Shown here: piece after piece, positions 33,988-42,894 of the stretch
Layout of the letters: every line of letters begins with the position of its first letter
Position numbering within the stretch: the stretch's first letter is position 1
Assembly: GCF_900177615.1 (NCBI RefSeq)
Contig: NZ_FXAP01000001.1
Location: forward strand, 688,825 to 752,824
Length of the DNA: 64,000 nucleotides
Reading direction: 5' to 3'
DNA from: Plantibacter flavus
GTDB taxonomy: Bacteria > Actinomycetota > Actinomycetes > Actinomycetales > Microbacteriaceae
Program-made: the position numbers and the translations under genes
Notes under the pieces: generated by a model
Databases searched by the model: none
Told to the model about the DNA's origin: nothing
Seen by the model: the letters and a program-made list of their open reading frames with translations, nothing else

Positions 33988-36137
33988 CGGAGGGCTCCCG
34001 GCGCTGTGGCTTCCGGCAGTGGTGCGTCAGCGGCCGGGCGCAGCCGCACCACCGCGCGCTTGAAGTCCGGCATCCCGGAGATCGGATCGACCGCATCCTG
34101 CGTTAGGAGGTTCGCCGACGCGTCGCCCGGGTAGTGGAACGGCAGGAAGACGGTGTCGTGACGGATGTCGCCGTCGACACTGGCTCGGACCGTCAGCGCG
34201 CCCCGACGGTTCGACACCTCGACCAATCCGCCCTCGACGATGCCGAGTCGTGCCGCCGTCGCGGGGTGGACCTGGACGAAGACCTCGGGGCGAGCGTCGT
34301 CGAGCTCGGGGACGCGGCGGGTCTGGGTGCCCGACTGGTAGTGCTCGAGGAGGCGTCCGGTCGTCAGGGTGAGTTCCTCCCCGGTCTCCGGTGATTCCGA
34401 GACCTTCGGGGGGCGGACTGGGACGATGCGGGCGAGACCGTCGTCGTGTGCGAACCGTTCCGTGAACAGCCGGGGCGTGCCGCCGCTGCCGACAGGGAAC
34501 GGCCAGTGCGCGGCGAGCCCGGTGTCGAGGAGGGCGTGGCTCAATCCTGAGTAGTCGGCGAGGCCTCCGGCGGATGCGGCCGCCAACTCGTCGAACACGA
34601 TCGACGGGTCCAGCTCGAATCGGCCTGGAGCATCGAGACGACGGGCGAGTTCGTGCATGATCCAAAGCTCGCTGCGGACGCCGACCGGAGCATCGAGCGC
34701 CCGTCGGCGGCGGATCACCCGCCCCTCCAGCGAGGTCATGGTGCCTTCCTCCTCCGCCCACTGCGTCGTCGGGAGAACGACGTCCGCGAGCGCGGCGGTC
34801 TCCGACAGGAAGAAGTCGCAGACGACGAGGAGCTCGAGGCGGCCGAGTCCGTCCCGGACCGTCTGCACGTTCGGAGCGGATACGACGACGTTCGAGCCGT
34901 GGACCAGGAGCGCGTGCACACCGTCCGGTTCACCGAGTCGGTTCAAGAGGGCGACGGCCGGCAGCCCGGGACCAGGGATCGATTCGACCGGCACACCCCA
35001 CACCTCGGCGACGTGACGGCGGGCTTCCGGATCGGTGATCTTGCGGTACCCGGGCAGTTGGTCGCACTTCTGACCGTGTTCGCGGCCGCCCTGGCCGTTG
35101 CCCTGGCCGGTGAGCGTGCCGTAGCCCGATCCCGGCCGACCCGGTAGTCCGAGCACGAGTGCGAGGTTGATGGCGGCGGTGGCCGTGTCGGTGCCGTCGA
35201 CATGCTGCTCGACGCCGCGACCGGTGAGGATGTAGGTGCCGTCCGAGGCTGCGAGCCGACGAGCCACGTCTCGGAGGACCGGCGCCGGCACACCGGTCAC
35301 GGATTGGACGCGTTCCGGCCACCACGCGCTCACGCTGCGGCGCAGGCCGTCCAGCCCGGTCGTGCGCTCGGCCAGGTAGGCCTCGTCGGCGAGCCCTTCG
35401 GCGAGGACGATGTGCGTGAGCCCCAGGAGTAGGACCAGATCCGTCCCGGGCGCGGGCTGCACGTGGAGTCCACGACCGGTCTCGGTGAGTCGCGCGGTGG
35501 CCGAGCGGCGCGGATCGACCACGATGAGGCCACCGGCGGCCTGAGCACCGACGAGATGACCGATGAACGGGGGCATCGTCTCCGCGACGTTGGATCCGAG
35601 GAGGAGGACGGTCGACGCGCTGTCGAGGTCCTCCAGCGGGAACGGCAGCCCCCGGTCGATCCCGAACGCACGGTTGCCCGCTGCCGCGGCGGACGACATG
35701 CAGAACCGGCCGTTGTAGTCGATCCGGCTCGTCCCGATCGCGATCCTGGCGAACTTGCCCAGCTGGTAGGCCTTCTCGTTCGTGAGGCCACCGCCTCCGA
35801 AGACCCCGATCGCGTCCGCCCCGCGCTCGTCGCGTATCCGGAGGACGGTCGATGCGACGAGGTCGAGGGCCGCATCCCAGCTCGTCTCGACCAGCTCACC
35901 GGTGGCGTCGCGCACCAAGGGGGTCGTGAGGCGATCACCCCGCGCGAGGAGCTCGGCCGACGTCCACCCCTTCTTGCAGAGGCCGCCCCGGTTCGTCGGG
36001 AAGTCCCGCCCGGCGACGTCGACCGGGAGCCTCGGAGCGACCGCGTCCACCGCCGCCGTTCGGGTGAGGGACATCGCGCACTGCAACGCGCAGTACGGGC
36101 AGTGGGTGTCGGTCACCGGGGCGGTGGGACGAGGCAT
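33984..36137 (-). CDS. nasA: Assimilatory nitrate reductase catalytic subunit (molybdopterin, [4Fe-4S])
   Basis: This 717-aa protein reduces nitrate to nitrite in the cytoplasm. An N-terminal [4Fe-4S] site is formed by Cys13, Cys16, Cys20 and Cys54 (HCPYCALQC ... GGLCKKGW). The molybdopterin oxidoreductase domain follows, with LLGSNVAETMPPF and the C-terminal molydopterin-dinucleotide domain (LTTGRLLEHYQSGTQTRR). No Tat signal is present, as expected for an assimilatory enzyme. ATG 36137 follows GAAGGACC; an extension to 36248 would run into narK. It is 37 nt behind narK in a narK-nasA-nasB unit. Confidence 0.93.
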   Translation of the reverse strand: MPRPTAPVTDTHCPYCALQCAMSLTRTAAVDAVAPRLPVDVAGRDFPTNRGGLCKKGWTSAELLARGDRLTTPLVRDATGELVETSWDAALDLVASTVLRIRDERGADAIGVFGGGGLTNEKAYQLGKFARIAIGTSRIDYNGRFCMSSAAAAGNRAFGIDRGLPFPLEDLDSASTVLLLGSNVAETMPPFIGHLVGAQAAGGLIVVDPRRSATARLTETGRGLHVQPAPGTDLVLLLGLTHIVLAEGLADEAYLAERTTGLDGLRRSVSAWWPERVQSVTGVPAPVLRDVARRLAASDGTYILTGRGVEQHVDGTDTATAAINLALVLGLPGRPGSGYGTLTGQGNGQGGREHGQKCDQLPGYRKITDPEARRHVAEVWGVPVESIPGPGLPAVALLNRLGEPDGVHALLVHGSNVVVSAPNVQTVRDGLGRLELLVVCDFFLSETAALADVVLPTTQWAEEEGTMTSLEGRVIRRRRALDAPVGVRSELWIMHELARRLDAPGRFELDPSIVFDELAAASAGGLADYSGLSHALLDTGLAAHWPFPVGSGGTPRLFTERFAHDDGLARIVPVRPPKVSESPETGEELTLTTGRLLEHYQSGTQTRRVPELDDARPEVFVQVHPATAARLGIVEGGLVEVSNRRGALTVRASVDGDIRHDTVFLPFHYPGDASANLLTQDAVDPISGMPDFKRAVVRLRPAADAPLPEATAPGALR

Positions 36138-36174
36138 GCGTGGTCCTTCGATCAGGAGCGGGTGGAGCGACGAC

Positions 36175-37593
36175 TCAGAGTCGCTGGCCGGCGAGTGACG
36201 CGTTCTTGCGGAAGTAGATGAGGAAGGTGACCGCGAACAGGACGACATACGCGCCGATGAAACCGATGAACGCGGCCGAGTAGCTGCCGGTCGCGCCGTG
36301 CGAGAGCCCGAGGATCTGCGGGATCACGAAGCCGCCGTAGGCACCGATCGCGGAGATGAGCCCGAGCGCGGCGGCGGCCTTGCGCTGCGTCCCGACGTCG
36401 CCGCTGCGGTGGTGGGCGTCGCGCAGGCCGGATCGCGCCGCGAAGACGCTGGGGATCATCCGGTACGTCGAGCCGTTCCCGACACCGGCGGCGACGAACA
36501 GGAGCAGGAAGCACCCGAGGAACAGCCAGAAGTTCGCCAGCGGCAGGGTCCACAGCACCGCGAGCGCCCCCAGGGCCATGACGGCGAACGCGCTCATCGT
36601 GACGACGGCCCCACCGAAGCGGTCGGCGAGACGCCCACCGAAGGGTCGTGCCAGCGAGCCGATCAGGGCACCGAGGAACGCGAGCGAGATCGACGCGGAA
36701 CCGACGGCGAAGGAGGAGAAGTCGGGGAACTGGTCCGCGATGAGTTTGGGGAACACACTCGCGAAGCCGATGAACGAGCCGAAGGTGCCGATGTACAGGA
36801 GTGCGAGGAGCCAGAGGTGCGGTTCCCGGAGCGCGGCGGCGGATCCGCGGAGGTCCGCCTTCGCTGACGACAGGTTGTCCATGTATCGGTAGGCGCCGAA
36901 CATCGCGAGGAGGATGAAGGGGACCCAGATCCATCCGGCGAGGCTCAGGTTGAGGGTGGCGGCGGCTCCGACGGTGACCGCAATGGGGACGACGAACTGC
37001 GCGACCGCTGCTCCGAGGTTGCCGCCCGCCGCGTTCAGCCCGAGCGCCCAGCCCTTCTCCCGCTGCGGGTAGAAGTAGGTGATGTTCGACATGGAGCTGG
37101 CGAAGTTGCCACCGCCGAAGCCGGCGAGTCCGGCGATGACGAGCATGACACCGAACGGGGTGTCCGGATTGCCCACACACAGCGCGAGCGCGATGGACGG
37201 GATGAGGAGCAGTCCTGCCGAGATGATCGTCCAGTTCCGCCCGCCGAAGCGCGGGACCATGAACGAGTACGGGAACCTGAGGGTCGCTCCGACGAGGCTC
37301 GGCATCGAGATGAGCCAGAAGGTCTCGGCCGTGGAGAAGGAGAACCCGGCGGTCGGGAGCATGACGACGACGATGCTCCAGAGCTGCCAGACCACGAAGC
37401 CGAGGAACTCCGCGAAGATCGACCACCGGAGGTTCCGCCCGGCGATGCCGCGGCCCTCCCGGTCCCAGAACGCGCTGTCCTCGGGATTCCACCCGTCGAT
37501 CCAACGACCGGGGCGGTGGGTCAGGGCGACCTGGGTGACGGTCGGTGTCGCCGTGGTCGGTGGTGCGTCGGCTGCTTCGAGGTTCGTGGTCAT
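36175..37593 (-). CDS. narK: Nitrate/nitrite MFS transporter (NNP family)
   Basis: This 472-aa protein has about 12 hydrophobic segments. The NNP nitrate signatures are present: GFGGGNFASSMSNITYFYP and GLNAAGGNLGAAVAQF; PYSFMVPRFGGRNW resembles the MFS loop 2-3 motif. It should import nitrate and possibly export nitrite. It opens the narK-nasA-nasB transcript. ATG 37593 follows CGGAGCAGCC. TAGCTT and a GlnR-like box lie upstream. Confidence 0.94.
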   Translation of the reverse strand: MTTNLEAADAPPTTATPTVTQVALTHRPGRWIDGWNPEDSAFWDREGRGIAGRNLRWSIFAEFLGFVVWQLWSIVVVMLPTAGFSFSTAETFWLISMPSLVGATLRFPYSFMVPRFGGRNWTIISAGLLLIPSIALALCVGNPDTPFGVMLVIAGLAGFGGGNFASSMSNITYFYPQREKGWALGLNAAGGNLGAAVAQFVVPIAVTVGAAATLNLSLAGWIWVPFILLAMFGAYRYMDNLSSAKADLRGSAAALREPHLWLLALLYIGTFGSFIGFASVFPKLIADQFPDFSSFAVGSASISLAFLGALIGSLARPFGGRLADRFGGAVVTMSAFAVMALGALAVLWTLPLANFWLFLGCFLLLFVAAGVGNGSTYRMIPSVFAARSGLRDAHHRSGDVGTQRKAAAALGLISAIGAYGGFVIPQILGLSHGATGSYSAAFIGFIGAYVVLFAVTFLIYFRKNASLAGQRL

Positions 37594-37642
37594 GGCTGCT
37601 CCGAGCGTTCGGTGAAGCGGGACGGGACGTGTGCTGTCTCCG

Positions 37643-37685
37643 AAGCTACCGACGCCGTGTTTCGGGGCCCCACCCGCGAGGTAAC
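37643..37685 (-). promoter_or_regulatory. narK promoter with GlnR/NnaR-type box
   Basis: Reading the minus strand: GTTAC (37685-37681), 6 nt, GGTGG (37674-37670), 6 nt, GAAAC (37663-37659), exactly 10 nt, then TAGCTT as -10 (37648-37643). The 11-nt periodicity of 5-nt half-sites and the GAAAC element match the actinobacterial GlnR box layout. The same GAAAC-N10-TAnnnT spacing occurs at nirB and nirD. An inverted repeat TCACC-CC-GGTGA lies farther upstream at 37717-37728. Confidence 0.6.
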
Positions 37686-37770
37686 ACCTGGATCACCGCC
37701 TGCTCACAGGCACGTGTCACCCCGGTGAGGCGGATGACCACGCGCGGTCCATGGGCCGGATCGGCCGCCG

Positions 37771-38934
37771 TCAGACGTCGAGGCGGTAGCCGCGCTTGAC
37801 GATCGTGTTGATGAGTCCGGGGACGCCGAGCGTCTGGCGGAGGCGGCTCATCTGCACTTCGAGCGCGTGGTGGTCCGCGGCTGCGGGCAGCGCGTCGGCC
37901 AGTGCGGAGCGCGAGAGGACGGCTCCGTTCGCGCGGACGAGGGCGCGAAGGAGCGCGAGGGAGTTCGGGGGGAGCCGGACCCTGGACCCGGGCAGTTCCA
38001 CGATGGCGCCACGGATGGCGATCGGGCCGTGCAGGGTCTCGGCTCGGAGGATCGCGTGCTGCTCGAGGTGTTCGCACAGCAGCCGGATGAGCGCCCCCAT
38101 GCGGAACCGCTCGGGGACGATGGGCTCGATGTCCTGAGCGAGCAATGGCGCCGCCGTGACCGGTCCGACGGCCGCGCACAGCACGTCGCGACGGAAGGCG
38201 TCGACGACGGCGTCCTCCTGACCGAGTGCTTCCGCGGCCGTGAACAGGGCGACGACCGATGGGGCGCTCGTGAAGGTGACCGCGTCGAGCGAGCCGCTCA
38301 CGATCGCCTCGACGAGTCGCCGCACGCGCTCGTCGGTCGCGTCGGGGTCCGTCCACCGGTACGGGGCGACCGTGTGCACCTCCTGGTGGACGTCACGGAG
38401 GCGTTCGAGCTGGCGCTCGTCGGTGTACCCGTGGAGCTGGACGGCGACGCGAAGACCGGCCGGGTAGTCGGCGACGACCTTGTCGACGAGGGAGGCGGTG
38501 GTCTCGCGGTCGCTCATGCCCACGTCGTTCAGACCGGCTGCTCGGATGGCGCCGCGTGCCTTGGGCCCGCGGACGAGGATGGCCGTCTCGGCGAGCGCTT
38601 CGAGGAGTTCGTCGCCGAGTCCCGCGGCGTCCGCGACCTCGAACCACCGCCGGATGCCGTACGAGGTCGTGGCGAGCAGGACGTCGGGGCGTGCGGCGAT
38701 GATGTCGCGGGTGTCGTCGATGAGCGGTTCGTCGTGCTGTGCGTGTGCGATCCGCAGCGTCGGTGCGTGCACGACGGTGGCGCCGCGCCGCTCGAAGGCG
38801 TCGATGAGGTCCTGCGATCGACGGTCGCTCGTCACGCCGATCCGGAAGCCCTCGAGCTGGTCCGCGCGGAATCCCGGAACCGGGGTCGTGACGTCCGGGC
38901 CGGCGTCAGCGGCCGGCGGGGTGGTGTCGGTCAC
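37771..38934 (-). CDS. nnaR: HemD-like nitrogen-assimilation regulator with winged helix (NnaR type)
   Basis: This 387-aa protein joins a uroporphyrinogen-III synthase (HemD) domain (about residues 25-265, GFRIGVTSDRRSQDLIDAFERRG, here given only in part: GFRIGVTSDRR; later FTSAPSVVALFTAAE) to a C-terminal OmpR/PhoB-type winged helix (about 290-387, ending VKRGYRLDV). This architecture is NnaR, known in Streptomyces and mycobacteria as an activator of nitrate/nitrite genes. GTG 38934 overlaps the cobA stop (GTGA). Whether it keeps synthase activity is open; a cyclic tetrapyrrole ligand would link regulation to siroheme. Lies third in nirB-cobA-nnaR. Confidence 0.78.
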   Translation of the reverse strand: MTDTTPPAADAGPDVTTPVPGFRADQLEGFRIGVTSDRRSQDLIDAFERRGATVVHAPTLRIAHAQHDEPLIDDTRDIIAARPDVLLATTSYGIRRWFEVADAAGLGDELLEALAETAILVRGPKARGAIRAAGLNDVGMSDRETTASLVDKVVADYPAGLRVAVQLHGYTDERQLERLRDVHQEVHTVAPYRWTDPDATDERVRRLVEAIVSGSLDAVTFTSAPSVVALFTAAEALGQEDAVVDAFRRDVLCAAVGPVTAAPLLAQDIEPIVPERFRMGALIRLLCEHLEQHAILRAETLHGPIAIRGAIVELPGSRVRLPPNSLALLRALVRANGAVLSRSALADALPAAADHHALEVQMSRLRQTLGVPGLINTIVKRGYRLDV

Positions 38935-39710
38935 GCCGATGCCCCCAGACGTTCGGCTCGCGCCAACAGTTCCGAGGCCTCGGCGTCACCGTCGAAGGCG
39001 AAGGCGACGACGTGGCCGATCACGATGACCGCCGGTGACCGCACACCGGCGGCCGCGGCGACGTGGAGGATCGTCCCGAGGTCGGCCACGGTGGTGCGCT
39101 GGGTCTCGCTGTAGCCGCGCTCGATGATCGCGACGGGGGTGTCGGCGGCGAGCCCCGAGCTGAGGAGCCCGTGGGAGATGGAGGGCAGCGTGCCGACGCC
39201 CATGAGGACGACGATCGTCCCGCCCAGTCCGGCGAGGTGACGGTGTTCCTCGTCGGAGAGCGGCGCGTGACCGCTGACGACGGTGAAGAGGTGACTCAGG
39301 TTCCGGTGGGTGAGGGGGATGCCTGCCGCCGCGGGCACGGCGACGGAACTCGAGACGCCCGGGATCACGCGGACGGGGACGCCCGCGCGGTGGCAGGCCA
39401 GGACTTCCTCGCTGCCGCGCCCGAAGACGTACGGGTCGCCTCCCTTGAGGCGGACGACCGCCGCGCCGTCGAGCGCGTGCTGCACCATGACCGTCTCGAT
39501 GCCGTCCTGGCCGATCGGGTGATGGCCGGGGCGCTTGCCGACGTCGACGAGGAGCGCGTTCGGGGCGAGCTCGGGGAGGGTGTCGTGGGGCGCGAGCCGG
39601 TCGTAGAGGACCACGTCCGCGTCGCGGAGGGCCTCGACGGCGGCGACGGTCAGCAGCGCGGGATCGCCCGGTCCGCCGCCGACGAGCGTGACCCTGCCTG
39701 GACCAGACAT
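38931..39710 (-). CDS. cobA: Uroporphyrinogen-III C-methyltransferase (SUMT)
   Basis: This 259-aa protein methylates uroporphyrinogen III at C2 and C7 to precorrin-2, the first step to siroheme. It has VTLVGGGPGDPALLTVAA and VVRLKGGDPYVFGRGSEE, the two SUMT signatures, and GIPLTHRN. It is a single-domain enzyme without the CysG dehydrogenase-chelatase half. Its ATG directly follows the nirB stop, and its end overlaps nnaR. Its place beside nirB indicates cofactor supply to nitrite reductase. Confidence 0.93.
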   Translation of the reverse strand: MSGPGRVTLVGGGPGDPALLTVAAVEALRDADVVLYDRLAPHDTLPELAPNALLVDVGKRPGHHPIGQDGIETVMVQHALDGAAVVRLKGGDPYVFGRGSEEVLACHRAGVPVRVIPGVSSSVAVPAAAGIPLTHRNLSHLFTVVSGHAPLSDEEHRHLAGLGGTIVVLMGVGTLPSISHGLLSSGLAADTPVAIIERGYSETQRTTVADLGTILHVAAAAGVRSPAVIVIGHVVAFAFDGDAEASELLARAERLGASA

Positions 39711-42314
39711 CTACGCCCCTTCCCTCACTGGAATGGTAGGCCCTGCGAGATAGACGGCCTCGCCGCGCTCGATCTCCTCCGTCGTCGCGGGCCGGTACTG
39801 GCCTCGCTCCGCGACCCGCGCGAGTCGCGGTTCGGCGTCGCCCGGCTCGTTGACGAAGGACCGGAACCGGCGGAGGCGCTCCGGGTCGGCGAGGGTCGCC
39901 GCCCACTCGTCCTCATACCCGTCCACATGGGCGGCCATGGCCTGTTCGAGTTCGGCGGCGAGTCCGAGCGAGTCCTCGACGACGACCTCCCGCACGTGGT
40001 CGAGTCCGCCGTCGAGGTCCTCCATCCACCTGGCGGTGCGCTGCAGTCGATCCGCCGTCCGGATGTAGTACATGAGGTAGCGGTCGATGTACCGGATGAG
40101 CGTCTCGTCGTCGAGGTCTCCGGCGAGGAGCTGCGCGTGGGTCGGCTGGAACCCGCCGTTGCCGCCGACGTACAGGTTCCAGCCCTGCTCGGTGGCGATG
40201 ATCCCCACATCCTTGCCACGTGCTTCGGCGCACTCGCGCGCGCACCCGGAGACCCCGAACTTGAACTTGTGCGGTGCCCGGAGGCCGCGGTACCGGAGTT
40301 CGAGGTGGACCGCCATACCCACGGAGTCCTGCACGCCGAAGCGGCACCAGCTGGAGCCGACACAGCTCTTCACGTTGCGGAGCGACTTCCCGTACGCCTG
40401 TCCGGACTCGAAACCGGCGTCGACGAGGATGCGCCAGATGTCGGGCAGCTGTTCGAGGCGCGCGCCGAACAGGTCGATGCGTTGACCGCCCGTGATCTTC
40501 GTGTACAGCCCGTAGTCGGTGGCGACCTGCGCGATCACCGCGAGCTTCTGCGGCGTGATCTCGCCACCGGGGATCCGAGGGACCACCGAGTAGGTGCCGT
40601 CCTTCTGCATGTTCGCGAGCGCCCGGTCGTTCGTGTCCTGCAGCGTCCCCCGACCGCCGTCGAGGATGTACCCACCCTGCTGGCTGGCCAGGATGGAACC
40701 GACCACCGGCTTGCACACGTCGCAGCCGCGTCCGGTGCCGTAGCGCGCGAGGATCTCGTCGAAGGAGGTGAGGCCGAGCACCCGGATGGTCTCGAAGAGC
40801 TCCTGCCGGGACAGCTCGAAGTGTTCGCAGAGCGCCCGCGAGACGGCGATGCCGGACTTGGTCAGCTCCGTCTCGAGGATCTTCTTCACGAGCGGGACAC
40901 AGGAGCCGCACTGGGTCCCGGCGCGGGAGCAGGTCTTGAGCGCTCCCAGTTCGGTGCACGCCTCGCCGTGCACGCCTGCGATAGCGTCTCGGACGGTCCC
41001 CGCGGTGACGGCGTTGCATGCGCAGACGAGCGCTGCGTCGGGGAGCTCGTCCCCGGCCGGTGCCTCGATCCCTGAGGCCGACAGGTAGGCGGCCGGCTCA
41101 CTCGACAGCTCAGCGCCGAGGAGCGGACGCAGCGAGGCGTAGGGCGAGGCGTCGCCGACGAAGACCCCGCCCAGGAGGGTCTTGGCGTCGTCCGTCATGA
41201 CGAGCTTCTGGTACAGCCCGCGTGCCGGGTCCGCGTACACGATCTCGAGACTCTGCTCCGTGCGCGCGAGTGCGTCGCCGAAACTCGCGACGTCGACACC
41301 GGACAGCTTGAGTTTCGTGGCGTCGTCGACGGTCGTGAACTCCGCTTCGCCACCGAGCAGCCGGTCCGCCACGACCTCGGCCATCGCGTTCGCCGGCGCG
41401 ACGAGGCCGGTGCATCGACCGTCGAAGCAGGCGACCTCGCCGATGGCCCAGACACCAGGCGCGGACGTCCTGCAGTCGGTCCCGATCACGACACCGCCGC
41501 GGTCACCGAGCTCGATCCCGGCATCGCGGGCCAGCTCGTCCCTGGCGCGGATCCCGATGGCGAACACCACGATGTCGACGTCGACCTGCTGGCCGCTCGA
41601 GAACTTCACGCCCGAGACACCGCCCGGCTCGTCCACGAGGATCGACCGTGGCCTCGTCCCCAGGTGCAGACCGATGCCCTGGCCGCCGATGATGCGCCCG
41701 AGGGCTCGACCGGCTCCCTCGTCCAGCTGGGCGGACATGAGCCACGACCCGGAGTGCACGACGCTCGCCTCGGCACCGAGCCGTGCCGCACCACCGGCAG
41801 CCTCGAGCCCGAGCAACCCACCGCCGGCGACGATCACCCGGGCGGGACGACCTCTCAGGGCGCCGATGCGCTCGATCTCCGACACCAGCAGGTCCACGTC
41901 GTCGATCGTCCGGTAGACGAGGGCGTGTTCCGAACCGTCGATCTCGGGCACCGGGGCCGAGGAGCCGGTCGCCAGGACCAGCTCGTCGTACGAGACGACC
42001 CGCCCCAGGGAGGTGTGCACCGTCCGGGCCTCGCGGTCGATCCGTTCGGCGCGTTCGCCCAGCAGGAGCGACACGTGCTGCTCGTCCCAGACGCCCGTCG
42101 GCGCGAGCGTGAGGTCGATCGCCGCATCGTCGAGACGCTTGCTCAGCGCCACACGATCGTAGGGACGGTGGAGCTCCTCGCAGACGACCGTGATGTGCAT
42201 GGTGCGCCCGGCGTCGCGACTGTGCAGGGCATCGACCAGACGGTGCGCGGCCGGGCCGCCGCCGACCACGACGATGCGACGCGGCAGATCTCCTGCGGTG
42301 GGATCGATCATCAT
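39711..42314 (-). CDS. nirB: Nitrite reductase (NADH) large subunit
   Basis: This 867-aa protein reduces nitrite to ammonium. In order: FAD/NAD domain (IVVVGGGPAAHRLVDALH; IVAGGGLLGLEAAGGAARLG), BFD-like [2Fe-2S] domain (VCACNAVTAG ... CGSCVP), ferredoxin-like half-domain and siroheme/[4Fe-4S] domain with CVGSSWCRFG and SGCARECAEARG. Two ATGs are adjacent (42314 and 42311); GAGGGGG precedes them. A longer frame to 42407 would cover the promoter. nirD, usually downstream, is here divergent on the other strand. Confidence 0.95.
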   Translation of the reverse strand: MMIDPTAGDLPRRIVVVGGGPAAHRLVDALHSRDAGRTMHITVVCEELHRPYDRVALSKRLDDAAIDLTLAPTGVWDEQHVSLLLGERAERIDREARTVHTSLGRVVSYDELVLATGSSAPVPEIDGSEHALVYRTIDDVDLLVSEIERIGALRGRPARVIVAGGGLLGLEAAGGAARLGAEASVVHSGSWLMSAQLDEGAGRALGRIIGGQGIGLHLGTRPRSILVDEPGGVSGVKFSSGQQVDVDIVVFAIGIRARDELARDAGIELGDRGGVVIGTDCRTSAPGVWAIGEVACFDGRCTGLVAPANAMAEVVADRLLGGEAEFTTVDDATKLKLSGVDVASFGDALARTEQSLEIVYADPARGLYQKLVMTDDAKTLLGGVFVGDASPYASLRPLLGAELSSEPAAYLSASGIEAPAGDELPDAALVCACNAVTAGTVRDAIAGVHGEACTELGALKTCSRAGTQCGSCVPLVKKILETELTKSGIAVSRALCEHFELSRQELFETIRVLGLTSFDEILARYGTGRGCDVCKPVVGSILASQQGGYILDGGRGTLQDTNDRALANMQKDGTYSVVPRIPGGEITPQKLAVIAQVATDYGLYTKITGGQRIDLFGARLEQLPDIWRILVDAGFESGQAYGKSLRNVKSCVGSSWCRFGVQDSVGMAVHLELRYRGLRAPHKFKFGVSGCARECAEARGKDVGIIATEQGWNLYVGGNGGFQPTHAQLLAGDLDDETLIRYIDRYLMYYIRTADRLQRTARWMEDLDGGLDHVREVVVEDSLGLAAELEQAMAAHVDGYEDEWAATLADPERLRRFRSFVNEPGDAEPRLARVAERGQYRPATTEEIERGEAVYLAGPTIPVREGA

Positions 42315-42340
42315 GGGCCCCCTCGGCTCGTGTTCCAGCG

Positions 42341-42372
42341 AGCGTACTGACGCGGCGTTTCCGGACCGTTGC
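42341..42372 (-). promoter_or_regulatory. nirB promoter with GlnR/NnaR-type box
   Basis: Reading the minus strand: GCAAC (42372-42368), 6 nt, GAAAC (42361-42357), 10 nt, then TACGCT (42346-42341) as -10. GACAC lies another 6 nt upstream of GCAAC. Distances equal those at narK and nirD. The transcript would have a leader of about 20-25 nt with a GAGGGGG ribosome-binding site. Confidence 0.58.
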
Positions 42373-42433
42373 CCGCATGTGTCCCGAACGCGTCCAGGAC
42401 CGCACACGACGCCCGGGCGGATGTGAGGTCGGT

Positions 42434-42487
42434 TTCACCCCACCGAAACGTCACGGGTGATCCGACGAAACACCCCGCCCGTAGCGT
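42434..42487 (+). promoter_or_regulatory. nirD promoter with GlnR/NnaR-type box
   Basis: TTCAC (42434-42438), 6 nt, GAAAC (42445-42449), 6 nt, GGTGA (42456-42460), 6 nt, GAAAC (42467-42471), 10 nt, TAGCGT (42482-42487). The two GAAAC repeats are 22 bp apart, the spacing of the b half-sites in the GlnR consensus. The site sits between the divergent nirB and nirD genes. Confidence 0.62.
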
Positions 42488-42519
42488 CGGTGCTCCGACG
42501 CACGACCAGGAGGCCGACG

Positions 42520-42894
42520 ATGAGCATCACGATGCAGGAGCACACCGGGCGGACGGCGCTCGCCGAGTGGCGACGCGTCTGCGCCATCGACGACCTCGAG
42601 CTCTCCTGGGGCGAGGTGGCGTTGCTCCGCGCCCGGCAGATCGCGGTGTTCCGTATCGGGGCCGACGAGGTCTACGCCGTCGACCATCGGGACCCGCACA
42701 CGGCCGCGCCGGTGATGGCTCGCGGCATCGTCGGTTCCCGAGGGGAGCGACCGACGATCGCGTCACCGCTGCACAAGCAGGTGTACGACCTCGGCACGGG
42801 TGAGTGCTTCACCGACCCGAACCTCTTCCTCCAGACATTCCGCACCCGCATCGTGGGTGGGTTCGTGGAGATCGAGCTGGGGGAGGACGCATGA
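42520..42894 (+). CDS. nirD: Nitrite reductase (NADH) small subunit
   Basis: This 124-aa protein is the Rieske-like NirD subunit. WRRVCAIDDLE at the N-terminus, then VFRIGADEVYAVDHRDPHT and SPLHKQVYDLGTGEC follow the family. The Cys/His ligands of true Rieske clusters are missing, as is normal for NirD. ATG 42520 follows AGGAGG (42507-42512); an upstream extension to 42457 would lie within the promoter. Its stop overlaps the chelatase start (ATGA). Confidence 0.92.
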   Translation: MSITMQEHTGRTALAEWRRVCAIDDLELSWGEVALLRARQIAVFRIGADEVYAVDHRDPHTAAPVMARGIVGSRGERPTIASPLHKQVYDLGTGECFTDPNLFLQTFRTRIVGGFVEIELGEDA

